From: DASYSA01 sp036003885
Lineage (GTDB): Bacteria > Acidobacteriota > Blastocatellia > UBA7656
Reading direction: 5' to 3'
NCBI GenBank assembly: GCA_036003885.1
Contig: DASYSA010000392.1
Span: 1 to 24,173 of the forward strand
Length of the DNA stretch: 24,173 nucleotides
Part shown: in pieces, positions 8,189 to 15,043 of the stretch
Layout: the number at the start of each line of letters is the position of its first letter
How positions within the stretch are numbered: position 1 is the stretch's first letter
Program-made: the position numbers and the translations under genes
The notes under the pieces: generated by a model
Told to the model about the DNA's origin: nothing
Databases searched by the model: none
What the model saw: the letters and a program-made list of their open reading frames with translations, nothing else

Positions 8189-8327
8189 AGACCCCTCCTT
8201 CTTGATTATCGATCCTCAGCTGACGAGCGCAGTGTGATAGAACGCCCGACTCTCAACGACAGTATGCTCTTGATCCTTCTCTCCGGGCCTCGGTGAGCGC
8301 CCATATCATGACCTGGTGGAGCCCCCG

Positions 8328-8477
8328 AACCGTTTCAACGGTTTCTTCCCGTTGAATGGCCACCGACGTCCGCGATAGGCTCTTCGCTGAAGCTTGAGGT
8401 CACCCTTGGGCGGATCGGAAACCGTTAAAACGGTTTCGCCAGCACCGTCACCACGAAACACCCCGCTGAAGTGGGGT
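8328..8477. repeat. Cluster of REP-like palindromes
   Basis: The 363-bp gap 8189-8551 holds no convincing gene but several short perfect palindromes. AACCGTT/AACGGTT lies at 8328-8334/8337-8343. It overlaps TTCAACGG/CCGTTGAA at 8334-8341/8349-8356, so the middle arm can pair with either neighbour. GAAACCGTT/AACGGTTTC lies at 8418-8426/8429-8437 and ACCCC/GGGGT at 8460-8464/8473-8477. The recurrence of the CCGTT/AACGG core 90 bp apart suggests one composite repeat element. Whether it recurs in the genome cannot be tested here. Confidence 0.6.
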
Positions 8478-8551
8478 ATTAATGAGATCGATGCTCCCGT
8501 GACATTGAGTACCAATCTAATTGCCCCCGCCACGCCCCTATCAGGTTTCCG

Positions 8552-9874
8552 TCACTTGCTCTTGCCAGGTTTGTAGTATTTGCGTCCGCGTAGACCCTCG
8601 GGCAAACAATCCATCTGGTCCGCCCGCCCCGACTCAAAGTCGTGCGCGTACTGATATCCCTGTCCGTAACCAAGCTGCTTCATCAACGAGGTTGGCGCAT
8701 TGCGCAAATGCAGAGGCACGGGCTCCCGCTCAGTTTCGAGCGCATCCTTTTGCGCCGCGCCGTAGGCTACAATAACCGAGTTCGACTTTGGAGCGAGAGC
8801 CAGGTAGATCGTTGCCTGCGTCAACGCTATTTTCGCCTCGGGCAGTCCGATGAAGTGCGTTGCCTGCATCGCGGCAATCGCCTGAACAAGAGCCATCGGG
8901 TCCGCGAGTCCTATATCCTCCGAAGCGTGATGCACGAGCCGGCGAGCAACGTAGAGCGGGTCTTCCCCGGATTCGAGCATTCGGGCGAGCCAGTAAACTG
9001 CCGCATCAGCATCCGAGTTGCGAATCGATTTAATGAACGCCGATATCAGGTTGAAGTGCTCTTCCCCTGCCTTGTCATATCTCAACGCGGCGCGTTGCAT
9101 CGCCTCGCGAATCACCTCTGTCGTGATCGCTCGAATGCCGGCGGAGTCGGGGTCCGCAATTGACGCCGCAAGCTCGAGGGTATTTAACGCCACTCGCGCA
9201 TCGCCCGACGAGTAAGCCGCAACCAGGCCGAGCATCTCATCGGTGGCCTCGATCCGGGAACCGCCGAGCCCGCGCTCGGGGTTTTCGATCGCGCGCTTCA
9301 TTATCTGAACGAGCTGGTCCGAGGTCAGCGGGTCGAGAACGAATACCTTCGCGCGGGATAACAGGGCCGAGTTAACTTCGAATGAAGGATTCTCAGTCGT
9401 CGCGCCGATCAGTATGATAGTGCCGGTCTCGACATAGGGCAGGAAGGCATCCTGCTGGGCTTTGTTGAAGCGGTGGATCTCGTCGATGAAGACGACGGTG
9501 CGCTGGCCGGCGCGTCGTCGGTATTCGTCGGCTTCGGCCATCACTTCTCGAACCTCCCGGATACCTGAACTTACGGCGCTAAAAGGCAGATAGCGGGCTG
9601 CGGTCTGAGCGGCAATCACTTCGGCGAGCGTGGTCTTGCCGGAGCCGGGCGGACCCCAGAGGATGATCGACTGCAGCCGATCCTCTTCGATCATCTTTCG
9701 CAGTGCTCGGCCGCGACCCACAAGCTTCTCCTGCCCGACGAACTCATCCAGAGTTCGGGGCCTCATGCGGTCTGCAAGCGGCCGTTCGGCTGCTCGCTCA
9801 TCGTCGGCGATCGGATCTTCAGGCTCCTCGAAGAGAGAGGTTGAGGCGCTGGACCGTTTCCTGATCTTGGGCAT
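8552..9874 (-). CDS. rarA: Replication-associated recombination protein A (RarA/MgsA), AAA+ ATPase
   Basis: 440 aa from the ATG at 9874, which has TAGGAG seven bases upstream. The frame runs on to 10006, but the extra residues lack family character, so the shorter start is chosen. A PLADRMRP.TLDEFVGQ segment (32-48) typical of RarA/WRNIP1 clamp-loader-like proteins is followed by Walker A GPPGSGKT (74-81), Walker B with DEIH (131-134), and the sensor region GATTENPSFEVNSALLSR (157-174). The C-terminal part carries the tetramerisation region, including HHASEDIGLADP and the final KYYKPG motif. RarA acts at stalled replication forks and interacts with single-strand binding protein and the replisome. 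It is divergent from the lipoprotein gene at 10152. Confidence 0.96.
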   Translation of the reverse strand: MPKIRKRSSASTSLFEEPEDPIADDERAAERPLADRMRPRTLDEFVGQEKLVGRGRALRKMIEEDRLQSIILWGPPGSGKTTLAEVIAAQTAARYLPFSAVSSGIREVREVMAEADEYRRRAGQRTVVFIDEIHRFNKAQQDAFLPYVETGTIILIGATTENPSFEVNSALLSRAKVFVLDPLTSDQLVQIMKRAIENPERGLGGSRIEATDEMLGLVAAYSSGDARVALNTLELAASIADPDSAGIRAITTEVIREAMQRAALRYDKAGEEHFNLISAFIKSIRNSDADAAVYWLARMLESGEDPLYVARRLVHHASEDIGLADPMALVQAIAAMQATHFIGLPEAKIALTQATIYLALAPKSNSVIVAYGAAQKDALETEREPVPLHLRNAPTSLMKQLGYGQGYQYAHDFESGRADQMDCLPEGLRGRKYYKPGKSK

Positions 9875-10020
9875 TCTGGCTCCTACGCGCAATAGTATAG
9901 ACTGTGCAGTGGTCTGGCAACGCGGCCCGACAGATAGGAGCGGGCGACCCGAGGCAACAAGATGGCCGCCAAAACAAGCAGTGTCACAGCGATCGGACAC
10001 GCTCACATGAGCAGGATTTG

Positions 10021-10113
10021 TTGACAGTCGGAGCCGCCGGCTGCTAGGATTGGCTTCGTTGACAAGCCTTCCTCTCCTTTGTTAACGTCACTCTTTAATA
10101 GAGAGTAGTGACG
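10021..10113 (+). promoter_or_regulatory. Candidate promoter region of the Lol-like operon with an operator-like inverted repeat
   Basis: Two TTGACA boxes occur at 10021-10026 and 10059-10064. The first is followed after 18 bp by TAGGAT (10045-10050, four of six). The second has only poor -10 matches at normal spacing. A TTTAAT (10094-10099) lies inside a perfect 7-bp inverted repeat CGTCACT (10086-10092) / AGTGACG (10107-10113), the layout expected of an operator over a promoter. Which box is used cannot be settled by reading alone. Confidence 0.35.
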
Positions 10114-10151
10114 GGCCCTTGCGCGTGACACCTCAAATAATGGGAGTACTT

Positions 10152-11165
10152 GTGAGAAGGTCTTATTTTCTTACCTCGTGTTTGATCATTTCAGCACTTT
10201 TCGGTTCGGCATGCATACGAAGAGTCTCTGTCCCCCCTCTACTGCCAGCTAATGAGTCCGTCCCCACCGATGCGCTGATAAACAGGATAAACGCCTACGA
10301 AAGCGTTAAGACGTTCGGCGCCCAGGGCACGGTTTCGCTTCGCAACTACTTTACGGGAGTGGACAGCAAAGTTGACGACTTTCCAGCGGGTAACGGCCTC
10401 TTACGCCTACAGAGACCTTCGAATATTCGGCTGGTGGTTAAGGCGCCGGTCATCAACTCACAGGTCGCCGACATGGTGAGCGATGGCCAGCAGTTCAAAC
10501 TGGTAATGCATTACCCGACTGACCATAAGCGGTTCCTCTTCGGCAGCAACCTGAAAGACTATGAGCGCATGGCCGCTGATAGGACTCAGAGCTCCAACAA
10601 TGCCGATGTAAATCGGGTTGGCGGTGCCGTGAATATGCGACCGCAACACGTCACCGAAGCGCTTCTGATAAAGCCGCTGGAGGTAAACGACCGGACGGCG
10701 ATCTTTCGCGAAGAGATAAAGCAGGAAGAGCCCGGCAAGGGTAAGCGCCGCGTGGTCAAAAGCTACTCGGTTCTCTACGTAGTTGAACGAAATGACGCAA
10801 AGCTGGAACTGAGCCGTAAGCTCTGGTTTGACCGCACCCAGCCCGACACTCCTTTGGCGCGCGTACAGATCTTCGACGTCGGAAGCGGAAAACTGGCTAG
10901 CGACATAACCTATTCCGATTGGGTGAAGGTGCCCGACAGCAACCTGGCCTGGCCGACAAAGGTAACCATCGACCGGTTGAATGACGGATATAAGCTCACG
11001 TTACTGTTTGAGAAGGATTCGATTCAGCCCGATGTGGAACTGACCAACAGGACGTTCGTTCTTGAGAACACTGAAAAGTTCGAAGAGATAGATCTGGACG
11101 CGCCACGGAAATCCTCCGCGGGGCAGAATCGAAAGCCTCCTCAATCGGGACAACGTTACCGTTGA
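10152..11165 (+). CDS. Predicted outer-membrane lipoprotein, first gene of a Lol-like operon
   Basis: The chosen start is GTG at 10152, because GGGAG lies five bases upstream and the protein then opens with a classic lipoprotein signal: MRRS, a hydrophobic core, and LFGSAC with the lipid-accepting Cys21. The residue after the Cys is Ile, not Asp, consistent with outer-membrane sorting. Upstream in-frame TTG (10119) and ATG (10140) starts are possible. The mature part (to residue 337) is rich in beta strands, with a LINRINAYESVKTFGAQG opening and NIRLVVKAP...VADMVSDGQQFKLV, reminiscent of LolA/LolB-type folds; the basic C-terminal tail is unstructured. It ends just before the permease gene. 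I infer a LolB-like acceptor or other envelope-lipid carrier. The family assignment is not certain. Confidence 0.8.
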   Translation: MRRSYFLTSCLIISALFGSACIRRVSVPPLLPANESVPTDALINRINAYESVKTFGAQGTVSLRNYFTGVDSKVDDFPAGNGLLRLQRPSNIRLVVKAPVINSQVADMVSDGQQFKLVMHYPTDHKRFLFGSNLKDYERMAADRTQSSNNADVNRVGGAVNMRPQHVTEALLIKPLEVNDRTAIFREEIKQEEPGKGKRRVVKSYSVLYVVERNDAKLELSRKLWFDRTQPDTPLARVQIFDVGSGKLASDITYSDWVKVPDSNLAWPTKVTIDRLNDGYKLTLLFEKDSIQPDVELTNRTFVLENTEKFEEIDLDAPRKSSAGQNRKPPQSGQRYR

Positions 11166-11167
11166 AG

Positions 11168-12349
11168 ATGGACAGCCTCATTGCAGCCAACCTCAGGCAA
11201 CGCCCGCTCCGCACCGCAATCAGTGTCATCGGCGTTGCGCTCGGAGTCGTCCTGGTCGTACTGACAGTGGGGCTTGCACGAGGGATGACCCGAGACGCCG
11301 CTCAACGACAGGGAAACGTCAACGCGGAACTGCGGATGTACCCTCCTGGAAACATCTCGATCTCATCCAATCCATTGATGCTACGATCGCGTTACGCTGA
11401 TGCGATCTTGAACGGGGTGAAGCCGACAGCAGAGGACCCCGACCTCCAACCCAAGCCTCCGATTCCGGGCGTGATTGCCACCACGCCTGTAGGCGAATGG
11501 ATTCAATCGAGCGGCGCCGTTGGGCTCGGCTTCGAGTTGATTGACGGCATCGACTATGAAAGCTTCGTGAAGACGTCCCAACTCAACATCGTCAAGGGAC
11601 GCGGGCTTCGCGATGGCCGCACCCCGGACTCAGAGTATGAAGCAATTATCGACCGGTTTTACGCGGCCAACACCATGCAGGAAGACGGTAAGCCTGTCGA
11701 TGTGGGCAGCAAAATAAAGGTGCTCAGCCATGAGCTCACCATAGTTGGAATCTATGAGCCTTCCCAGTTAGCTCGAGTGAAGATACCCCTTGCGACATTG
11801 CAGCAACTACTGGGAGGCGTCAACAACTGCACCTTTGTGATGATACGAGTTGAGAAGCCTGAGATGACGGACGGCGTACTTAAGACTTTGAAACAGACGT
11901 ATCCTGGATACAACTTCATTCGCACCAGCGAGCTGCCCGAGTTATTCTCGCAAAGCTCGAAGCCCGTAGAGGTCTTTTTGGACGTTGTGATTGGCCTGTC
12001 TCTCGTCATCAGCACTCTGGTCATTCTGCTTGCGATGTATACGACAATCATTGAGCGCACGCGCGAGATCGGAATTCTGAAGAGCCTCGGAGCATCGAGG
12101 CCGTTCATCGTCGGCGTAATAGAAAAAGAGGCCGCCGTCATAAGCGCCTTGGGCGTCGGCGTCGGCTTCGTCGCATCAGTGATCGGCAAGTACGGCATTG
12201 AAGCGGCCACCCGGCTTCGGATCGATCTGATCCCAAGATGGCTTCTGATCTCCGCGGCAATCGGGGTGCTGGGAGGCGTTGTGGGCGCCCTCTATCCAGC
12301 GATGCGCGCCGCAAACCTCGACCCACTCGAGGCGTTGAGTTATGAATAG
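11168..12349 (+). CDS. ABC transporter permease, MacB/LolC-E (FtsX) type
   Basis: 393 aa from the ATG at 11168; a TTG at 11162 overlapping the upstream stop is an alternative. An N-terminal membrane helix (about 15-37) is followed by a large periplasmic core domain (about 40-265). Three C-terminal helices carry the FtsX signatures ERTREIGILKSLGAS and YPAMRAANLDPLEAL. This topology and these motifs are those of MacB, LolC and LolE type-VII ABC permeases, which move substrates within the periplasm mechanically rather than through a pore. Only one permease gene is present, so a homodimer (LolF-like) is inferred. The adjacent ATPase and the LolA gene point to lipoprotein release from the inner membrane, but a MacB-like export role cannot be excluded. 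Confidence 0.9.
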   Translation: MDSLIAANLRQRPLRTAISVIGVALGVVLVVLTVGLARGMTRDAAQRQGNVNAELRMYPPGNISISSNPLMLRSRYADAILNGVKPTAEDPDLQPKPPIPGVIATTPVGEWIQSSGAVGLGFELIDGIDYESFVKTSQLNIVKGRGLRDGRTPDSEYEAIIDRFYAANTMQEDGKPVDVGSKIKVLSHELTIVGIYEPSQLARVKIPLATLQQLLGGVNNCTFVMIRVEKPEMTDGVLKTLKQTYPGYNFIRTSELPELFSQSSKPVEVFLDVVIGLSLVISTLVILLAMYTTIIERTREIGILKSLGASRPFIVGVIEKEAAVISALGVGVGFVASVIGKYGIEAATRLRIDLIPRWLLISAAIGVLGGVVGALYPAMRAANLDPLEALSYE

Positions 12350-12410
12350 TGCCTCGTGCCTGAGGGTCACCGAGCCAGGCATAAAGCTGGCCTAGCATGT
12401 TCGCTTGGAT

Positions 12411-13088
12411 ATGAAACCGGTTCTTGAAATTATCGATCTCAAGATGGTCTACCACGTTGGCAAGGTGGACGTGCATGCTCTTCGCGGAGTCAGCCTCTCG
12501 GTTGCTGCGGGTGAGTATCTCGCCATAATGGGGCCTTCGGGCTGCGGAAAGTCGACCTTTCTGCACGTCGTAGGCGGTATGCTTCAACCCACCTCCGGGC
12601 AGGTGATCATCGACGGCGAAGACTTGACCGCAATGCGAGACAGCGATCGCACGGACCTCCGCCGGCGCAAGATCGGCTTCGTATTTCAGCGATTCAATCT
12701 CTTCCCAACTCTGACCGCTGATGGCAATCTGAAGCTCGCCGAGCGCATCTACTCGAATGGCAGTAATGGGGGAGATCCGAAGCGCCGGCTCGAGGTGCTG
12801 AAACTCCTTGGGCTCGAGGAAAAGATACATCACAAACCGCTCGAACTGTCGGGCGGCGAGCAGCAGCGAGTTGCGATAGCCCGTGCTATCATCAATCGAC
12901 CGGCGATCCTGCTGGCCGATGAACCGACAGGTAATCTGGACAGCGAGAATTCTCAGATAGTTTTGGAAATGCTTCGCGGCCTGAACAATGAGTTCGGTCA
13001 GACGATCATAATGATCACTCATAACCCCGAAGCGGCGGCGAAGGCGGACCGAGTCATCGAGATGCGGGACGGACACGTGGTCAGTTAG
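12411..13088 (+). CDS. ABC transporter ATP-binding protein, LolD/MacB type
   Basis: 225 aa from the ATG at 12411; a TTG six bases earlier is the alternative. All ATPase motifs are intact: Walker A GPSGCGKST (41-49), Q-loop FVFQRFNLFPTLT with Q93, signature LSGGEQQR (146-153), Walker B ILLADEPTGNLD (166-177) and the switch His204 in ITHNPEAA. The sequence and length fit the LolD/MacB/FtsE group that energises FtsX-type permeases. It follows the permease by 61 bp and is the natural partner of that protein. A 376-codon open frame on the opposite strand is a shadow. Confidence 0.95.
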   Translation: MKPVLEIIDLKMVYHVGKVDVHALRGVSLSVAAGEYLAIMGPSGCGKSTFLHVVGGMLQPTSGQVIIDGEDLTAMRDSDRTDLRRRKIGFVFQRFNLFPTLTADGNLKLAERIYSNGSNGGDPKRRLEVLKLLGLEEKIHHKPLELSGGEQQRVAIARAIINRPAILLADEPTGNLDSENSQIVLEMLRGLNNEFGQTIIMITHNPEAAAKADRVIEMRDGHVVS

Positions 13089-13116
13089 CAAGCGAGTCCG
13101 GGAGGCTGATAACGCT

Positions 13117-13479
13117 GTGACAATAATCTTAAAGACTCTGAAAAAGATCCTGTTCTGGTCGTACGATCGCGGAACATGGCAGTACGACATCATGTGCGTG
13201 CTCATTCTCGCCTTCGTTTTCTTCGCTCCGAACGCCTCTTTCAGAAACCGCGACGCGGCAGCGGACACTCGATCTCCTGGTCAGTCAGTATTCATCCCCA
13301 GCTATGATCTCGCCGCTCCAGGTTCGGCCAACCTTGAGCAGAAGATCGCGAAGCATTTGTCTGAGAAATATGGCTACGAAGTGACTGTCTCGAGCATCGA
13401 ACCAATGATGGACAGCACCGGCAATTTAAGAGGTTACTTGACACATATTAGCGCAGACCGGACGACAGCTCGTGATTAA
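13117..13479 (+). CDS. Small single-pass membrane protein of unknown function
   Basis: 120 aa from GTG 13117 with GGAGG about eleven bases upstream. The N-terminus has basic residues then WSYDRGTWQYD, followed by one hydrophobic helix (about residues 25-38). The C-terminal domain (about 50-120) has the helix LEQKIAKHLSEKYGYEVTV and a short beta-rich end. I associate the FW.Y.RGTWQYD..C..ILAF pattern with acidobacterial proteins but know no function for it. Its place between the LolD-like ATPase and LolA genes, in the same direction and with short gaps, suggests a link to envelope transport. That is an inference from position only. Confidence 0.8.
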   Translation: MTIILKTLKKILFWSYDRGTWQYDIMCVLILAFVFFAPNASFRNRDAAADTRSPGQSVFIPSYDLAAPGSANLEQKIAKHLSEKYGYEVTVSSIEPMMDSTGNLRGYLTHISADRTTARD

Positions 13480-13507
13480 GACCAAACTGGTTTAGAGGGG
13501 TTTGAGA

Positions 13508-14188
13508 ATGAAGCGAATTTACTTACTTTTAATAGTCGGGGCGCTCTTTGTAGCGGCATCACTGCCGTCGGCTCACGCGGGCGCTAATGGCCGCGTGGAT
13601 GAGATTCTGGCAAATATGCAGAAGGCTGCATCAACGATCAAGACCCTTCAGGCAACGCTCAAACAGGAGACTCGTAACCCCGATATCGGCGGCACCGAGA
13701 CATACAAAGGAGAGGTATTCTTCAAGCACGCTGGGAAGAATATTGATCGGGTCCGTATTAGCTACACAGTCCCGGCAGGACGCGTCGTTGTAGTAAACGA
13801 GCAGCAGATTTTCCTATACGAGAAGAGCACTAATCAGTGCTTCATCACCACTCGCAGTTCTCTCGCTTCCAAAAATCAGGAGTTCTCGTTCTTTGCGACA
13901 CCATACAGCCTATCCTCGGCGGAGATGAAAGCACGGTATAACATCGCCTATGTAAAAGAGGAGGGTGGAACTGAGGTACTGGAACTTACGCCCAGGGGTC
14001 AGTCAAGCGTTAAGAAGATGAAGTGGTGGGTAGACAAAGCCTCCTGGCTTCCGACCAGGTCAGAGATGACCGAGCAGAACAACGAGATTACAACTTTTAC
14101 TCTCACCGGAACCAGGGTCAACGACCGGGGCTTTGACGGAAAGTTCGAAAAGCCATGCCCGAAAGGCAGCGAGGAAATTAAGCGCTGA
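13508..14188 (+). CDS. lolA: LolA family outer-membrane lipoprotein carrier
   Basis: 226 aa from the ATG at 13508, chosen over an upstream TTG (13502) because GAGGGG lies seven to eight bases before it. A Sec signal peptide MKRIYLLLIVGALFVAASLP ends at SAHA (cleavage after about residue 24). The mature part opens with a helix, ILANMQKAASTIKTLQATL (36 onward), then strands containing TYKGEVFFK, RVRISYTVPAGRVVV and the conserved IFLYEKSTNQ, which fits the half-barrel LolA fold. LolA shuttles lipoproteins across the periplasm. The neighbouring ATPase and permease supply the release step. Two cysteines in the mature protein are unusual for LolA but scattered. A strong terminator follows 27 bp downstream. 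Confidence 0.88.
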   Translation: MKRIYLLLIVGALFVAASLPSAHAGANGRVDEILANMQKAASTIKTLQATLKQETRNPDIGGTETYKGEVFFKHAGKNIDRVRISYTVPAGRVVVVNEQQIFLYEKSTNQCFITTRSSLASKNQEFSFFATPYSLSSAEMKARYNIAYVKEEGGTEVLELTPRGQSSVKKMKWWVDKASWLPTRSEMTEQNNEITTFTLTGTRVNDRGFDGKFEKPCPKGSEEIKR

Positions 14189-14214
14189 AAACCGACACTT
14201 GCGGTGATTCAGCT

Positions 14215-14247
14215 AAAACAGGGGCTCCGGATCCGGGCCCCTGTTTT
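14215..14247. terminator. Intrinsic terminator, probably bidirectional
   Basis: Perfect 11-bp stem AAAACAGGGGC (14215-14225) / GCCCCTGTTTT (14237-14247) with an 11-nt loop that is itself palindromic in part (CCGGATCCGG). The GC-rich stem followed by TTTT on one strand and the matching AAAA on the other fits termination of the Lol-like operon and of the dnaJ-like gene converging from the right. Confidence 0.9.
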
Positions 14248-14321
14248 CGTCTTTCAGGACGAGAGAAACCCCTCTTGGTGGCAGGCCACTGGTCTTCCGT
14301 GTCGTTCCAGGCCGGCGGCGC

Positions 14322-14924
14322 CTATCTCCACTTCGAAGCGTAGAATGCCACGATCAGACTGATCACTGCTAATGCAGCTGCCCAATAGATTACTTTGTGT
14401 ATGACGACTGTACTGGCTCGCAGCTCTTTGTTCGCGTTTCTTAGCTGCCGATGCCTTGCGGCGAGAGCCCAGTTGCCCATTAACATTCCCAACCCGAGGG
14501 CGCCCAGCGCAATCAACCGCAGAGGCCATAGAAAGAAAACCCATTGCATCTCTATCAGCACCAAAAGCGGGAGCCCACACCCAATACAAGCAGCCGTGCT
14601 TATCACCAGTCCGGCGAAGTCTTCGTCGGAAACAGTGATTTTCAATGTTCCCGCTGCCGATGCTGCGTGCGGATCAAACGCCATCGACGAACCATAAGAG
14701 ACACTGGGCGGCTTACGCGCCAGGTCGTAGGCCTTTCGCAATTCGGAATCACTCAGTACATCATGAGCCTCATTGAGTAGCTTCATCTCTTCTTCGCTGC
14801 CGCCGCCATCGGGGTGGCGCCTGCGGGCCTCGCTTCGAAAGGCGCGGTCGATCTCCTCAGCGCTCGCGCTTTCGGCAACGCAAAGAACCTCGTAGTAATC
14901 TTTATCTAAATCGAACCCGGCCAC
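14322..14924 (-). CDS. J-domain membrane protein (DnaJ-like)
   Basis: 200 aa starting at GTG 14924, the only start that keeps the J-domain whole. The J-domain (about 8-68) has DYYEVL, the HPD motif (37-39) that stimulates Hsp70 ATPase, and ELRKAYD. A linker of about 35 residues leads to three predicted membrane helices (about 104-124, 128-150, 176-195) separated by a basic loop. There is no zinc-finger or C-terminal substrate domain, so this is a type III J-protein that would recruit DnaK to the membrane. Its client is unknown. The base before the start codon is the edge of a heptamer repeat, so the ribosome binding site (GAGAA) lies within the repeat. Confidence 0.88.
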   Translation of the reverse strand: MAGFDLDKDYYEVLCVAESASAEEIDRAFRSEARRRHPDGGGSEEEMKLLNEAHDVLSDSELRKAYDLARKPPSVSYGSSMAFDPHAASAAGTLKITVSDEDFAGLVISTAACIGCGLPLLVLIEMQWVFFLWPLRLIALGALGLGMLMGNWALAARHRQLRNANKELRASTVVIHKVIYWAAALAVISLIVAFYASKWR

Positions 14925-15020
14925 GATTCTCGTTTCTCGTTGCTCGTTGCTCGTTGCTCGTTGTTGGTATTCTTACGGTTCTAATGAAGAACGAGAAACG
15001 AGCAACGAGAAACGAGCAAC
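14925..15020. repeat. Inverted heptamer tandem array, site 2 (GTTGCTC/GTTTCTC units)
   Basis: Left arm: GATTCTC, GTTTCTC, three GTTGCTC and GTTGTTG (14925-14966). Right arm, after 19 nt: GAAGAAC, GAGAAAC, GAGCAAC, GAGAAAC, GAGCAAC (14986-15020). The arms are reverse complements unit by unit, and the only frequent variation is G/T at one unit position. The array fills the divergent gap between the J-protein start (14924) and the Nudix-MBL start (15044), so it must contain or border both promoters. Confidence 0.95.
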
Positions 15021-15043
15021 GATCCTATGCTATATTGACGGCT

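Noticed and set aside
8306..8533. 75-codon minus-strand open frame in the palindrome cluster
   Set aside because: It consists of the REP-like repeats read through as codons; no start signal or domain.
9875..10006. Upstream extension of rarA to 10006
   Set aside because: No family similarity in the extra residues, and a strong TAGGAG site precedes the ATG at 9874.
12138..13268. Long open frame (376 codons) on the minus strand opposite the permease end and LolD-like ATPase
   Set aside because: The plus strand carries an ABC ATPase with every catalytic motif; the antisense product has no family features and arises from codon bias.
14954..15043. Upstream extension of the Nudix-MBL frame
   Set aside because: The extra 30 residues are encoded by the heptamer array (RATRNEQR-like); the Nudix fold begins at the ATG at 15044.
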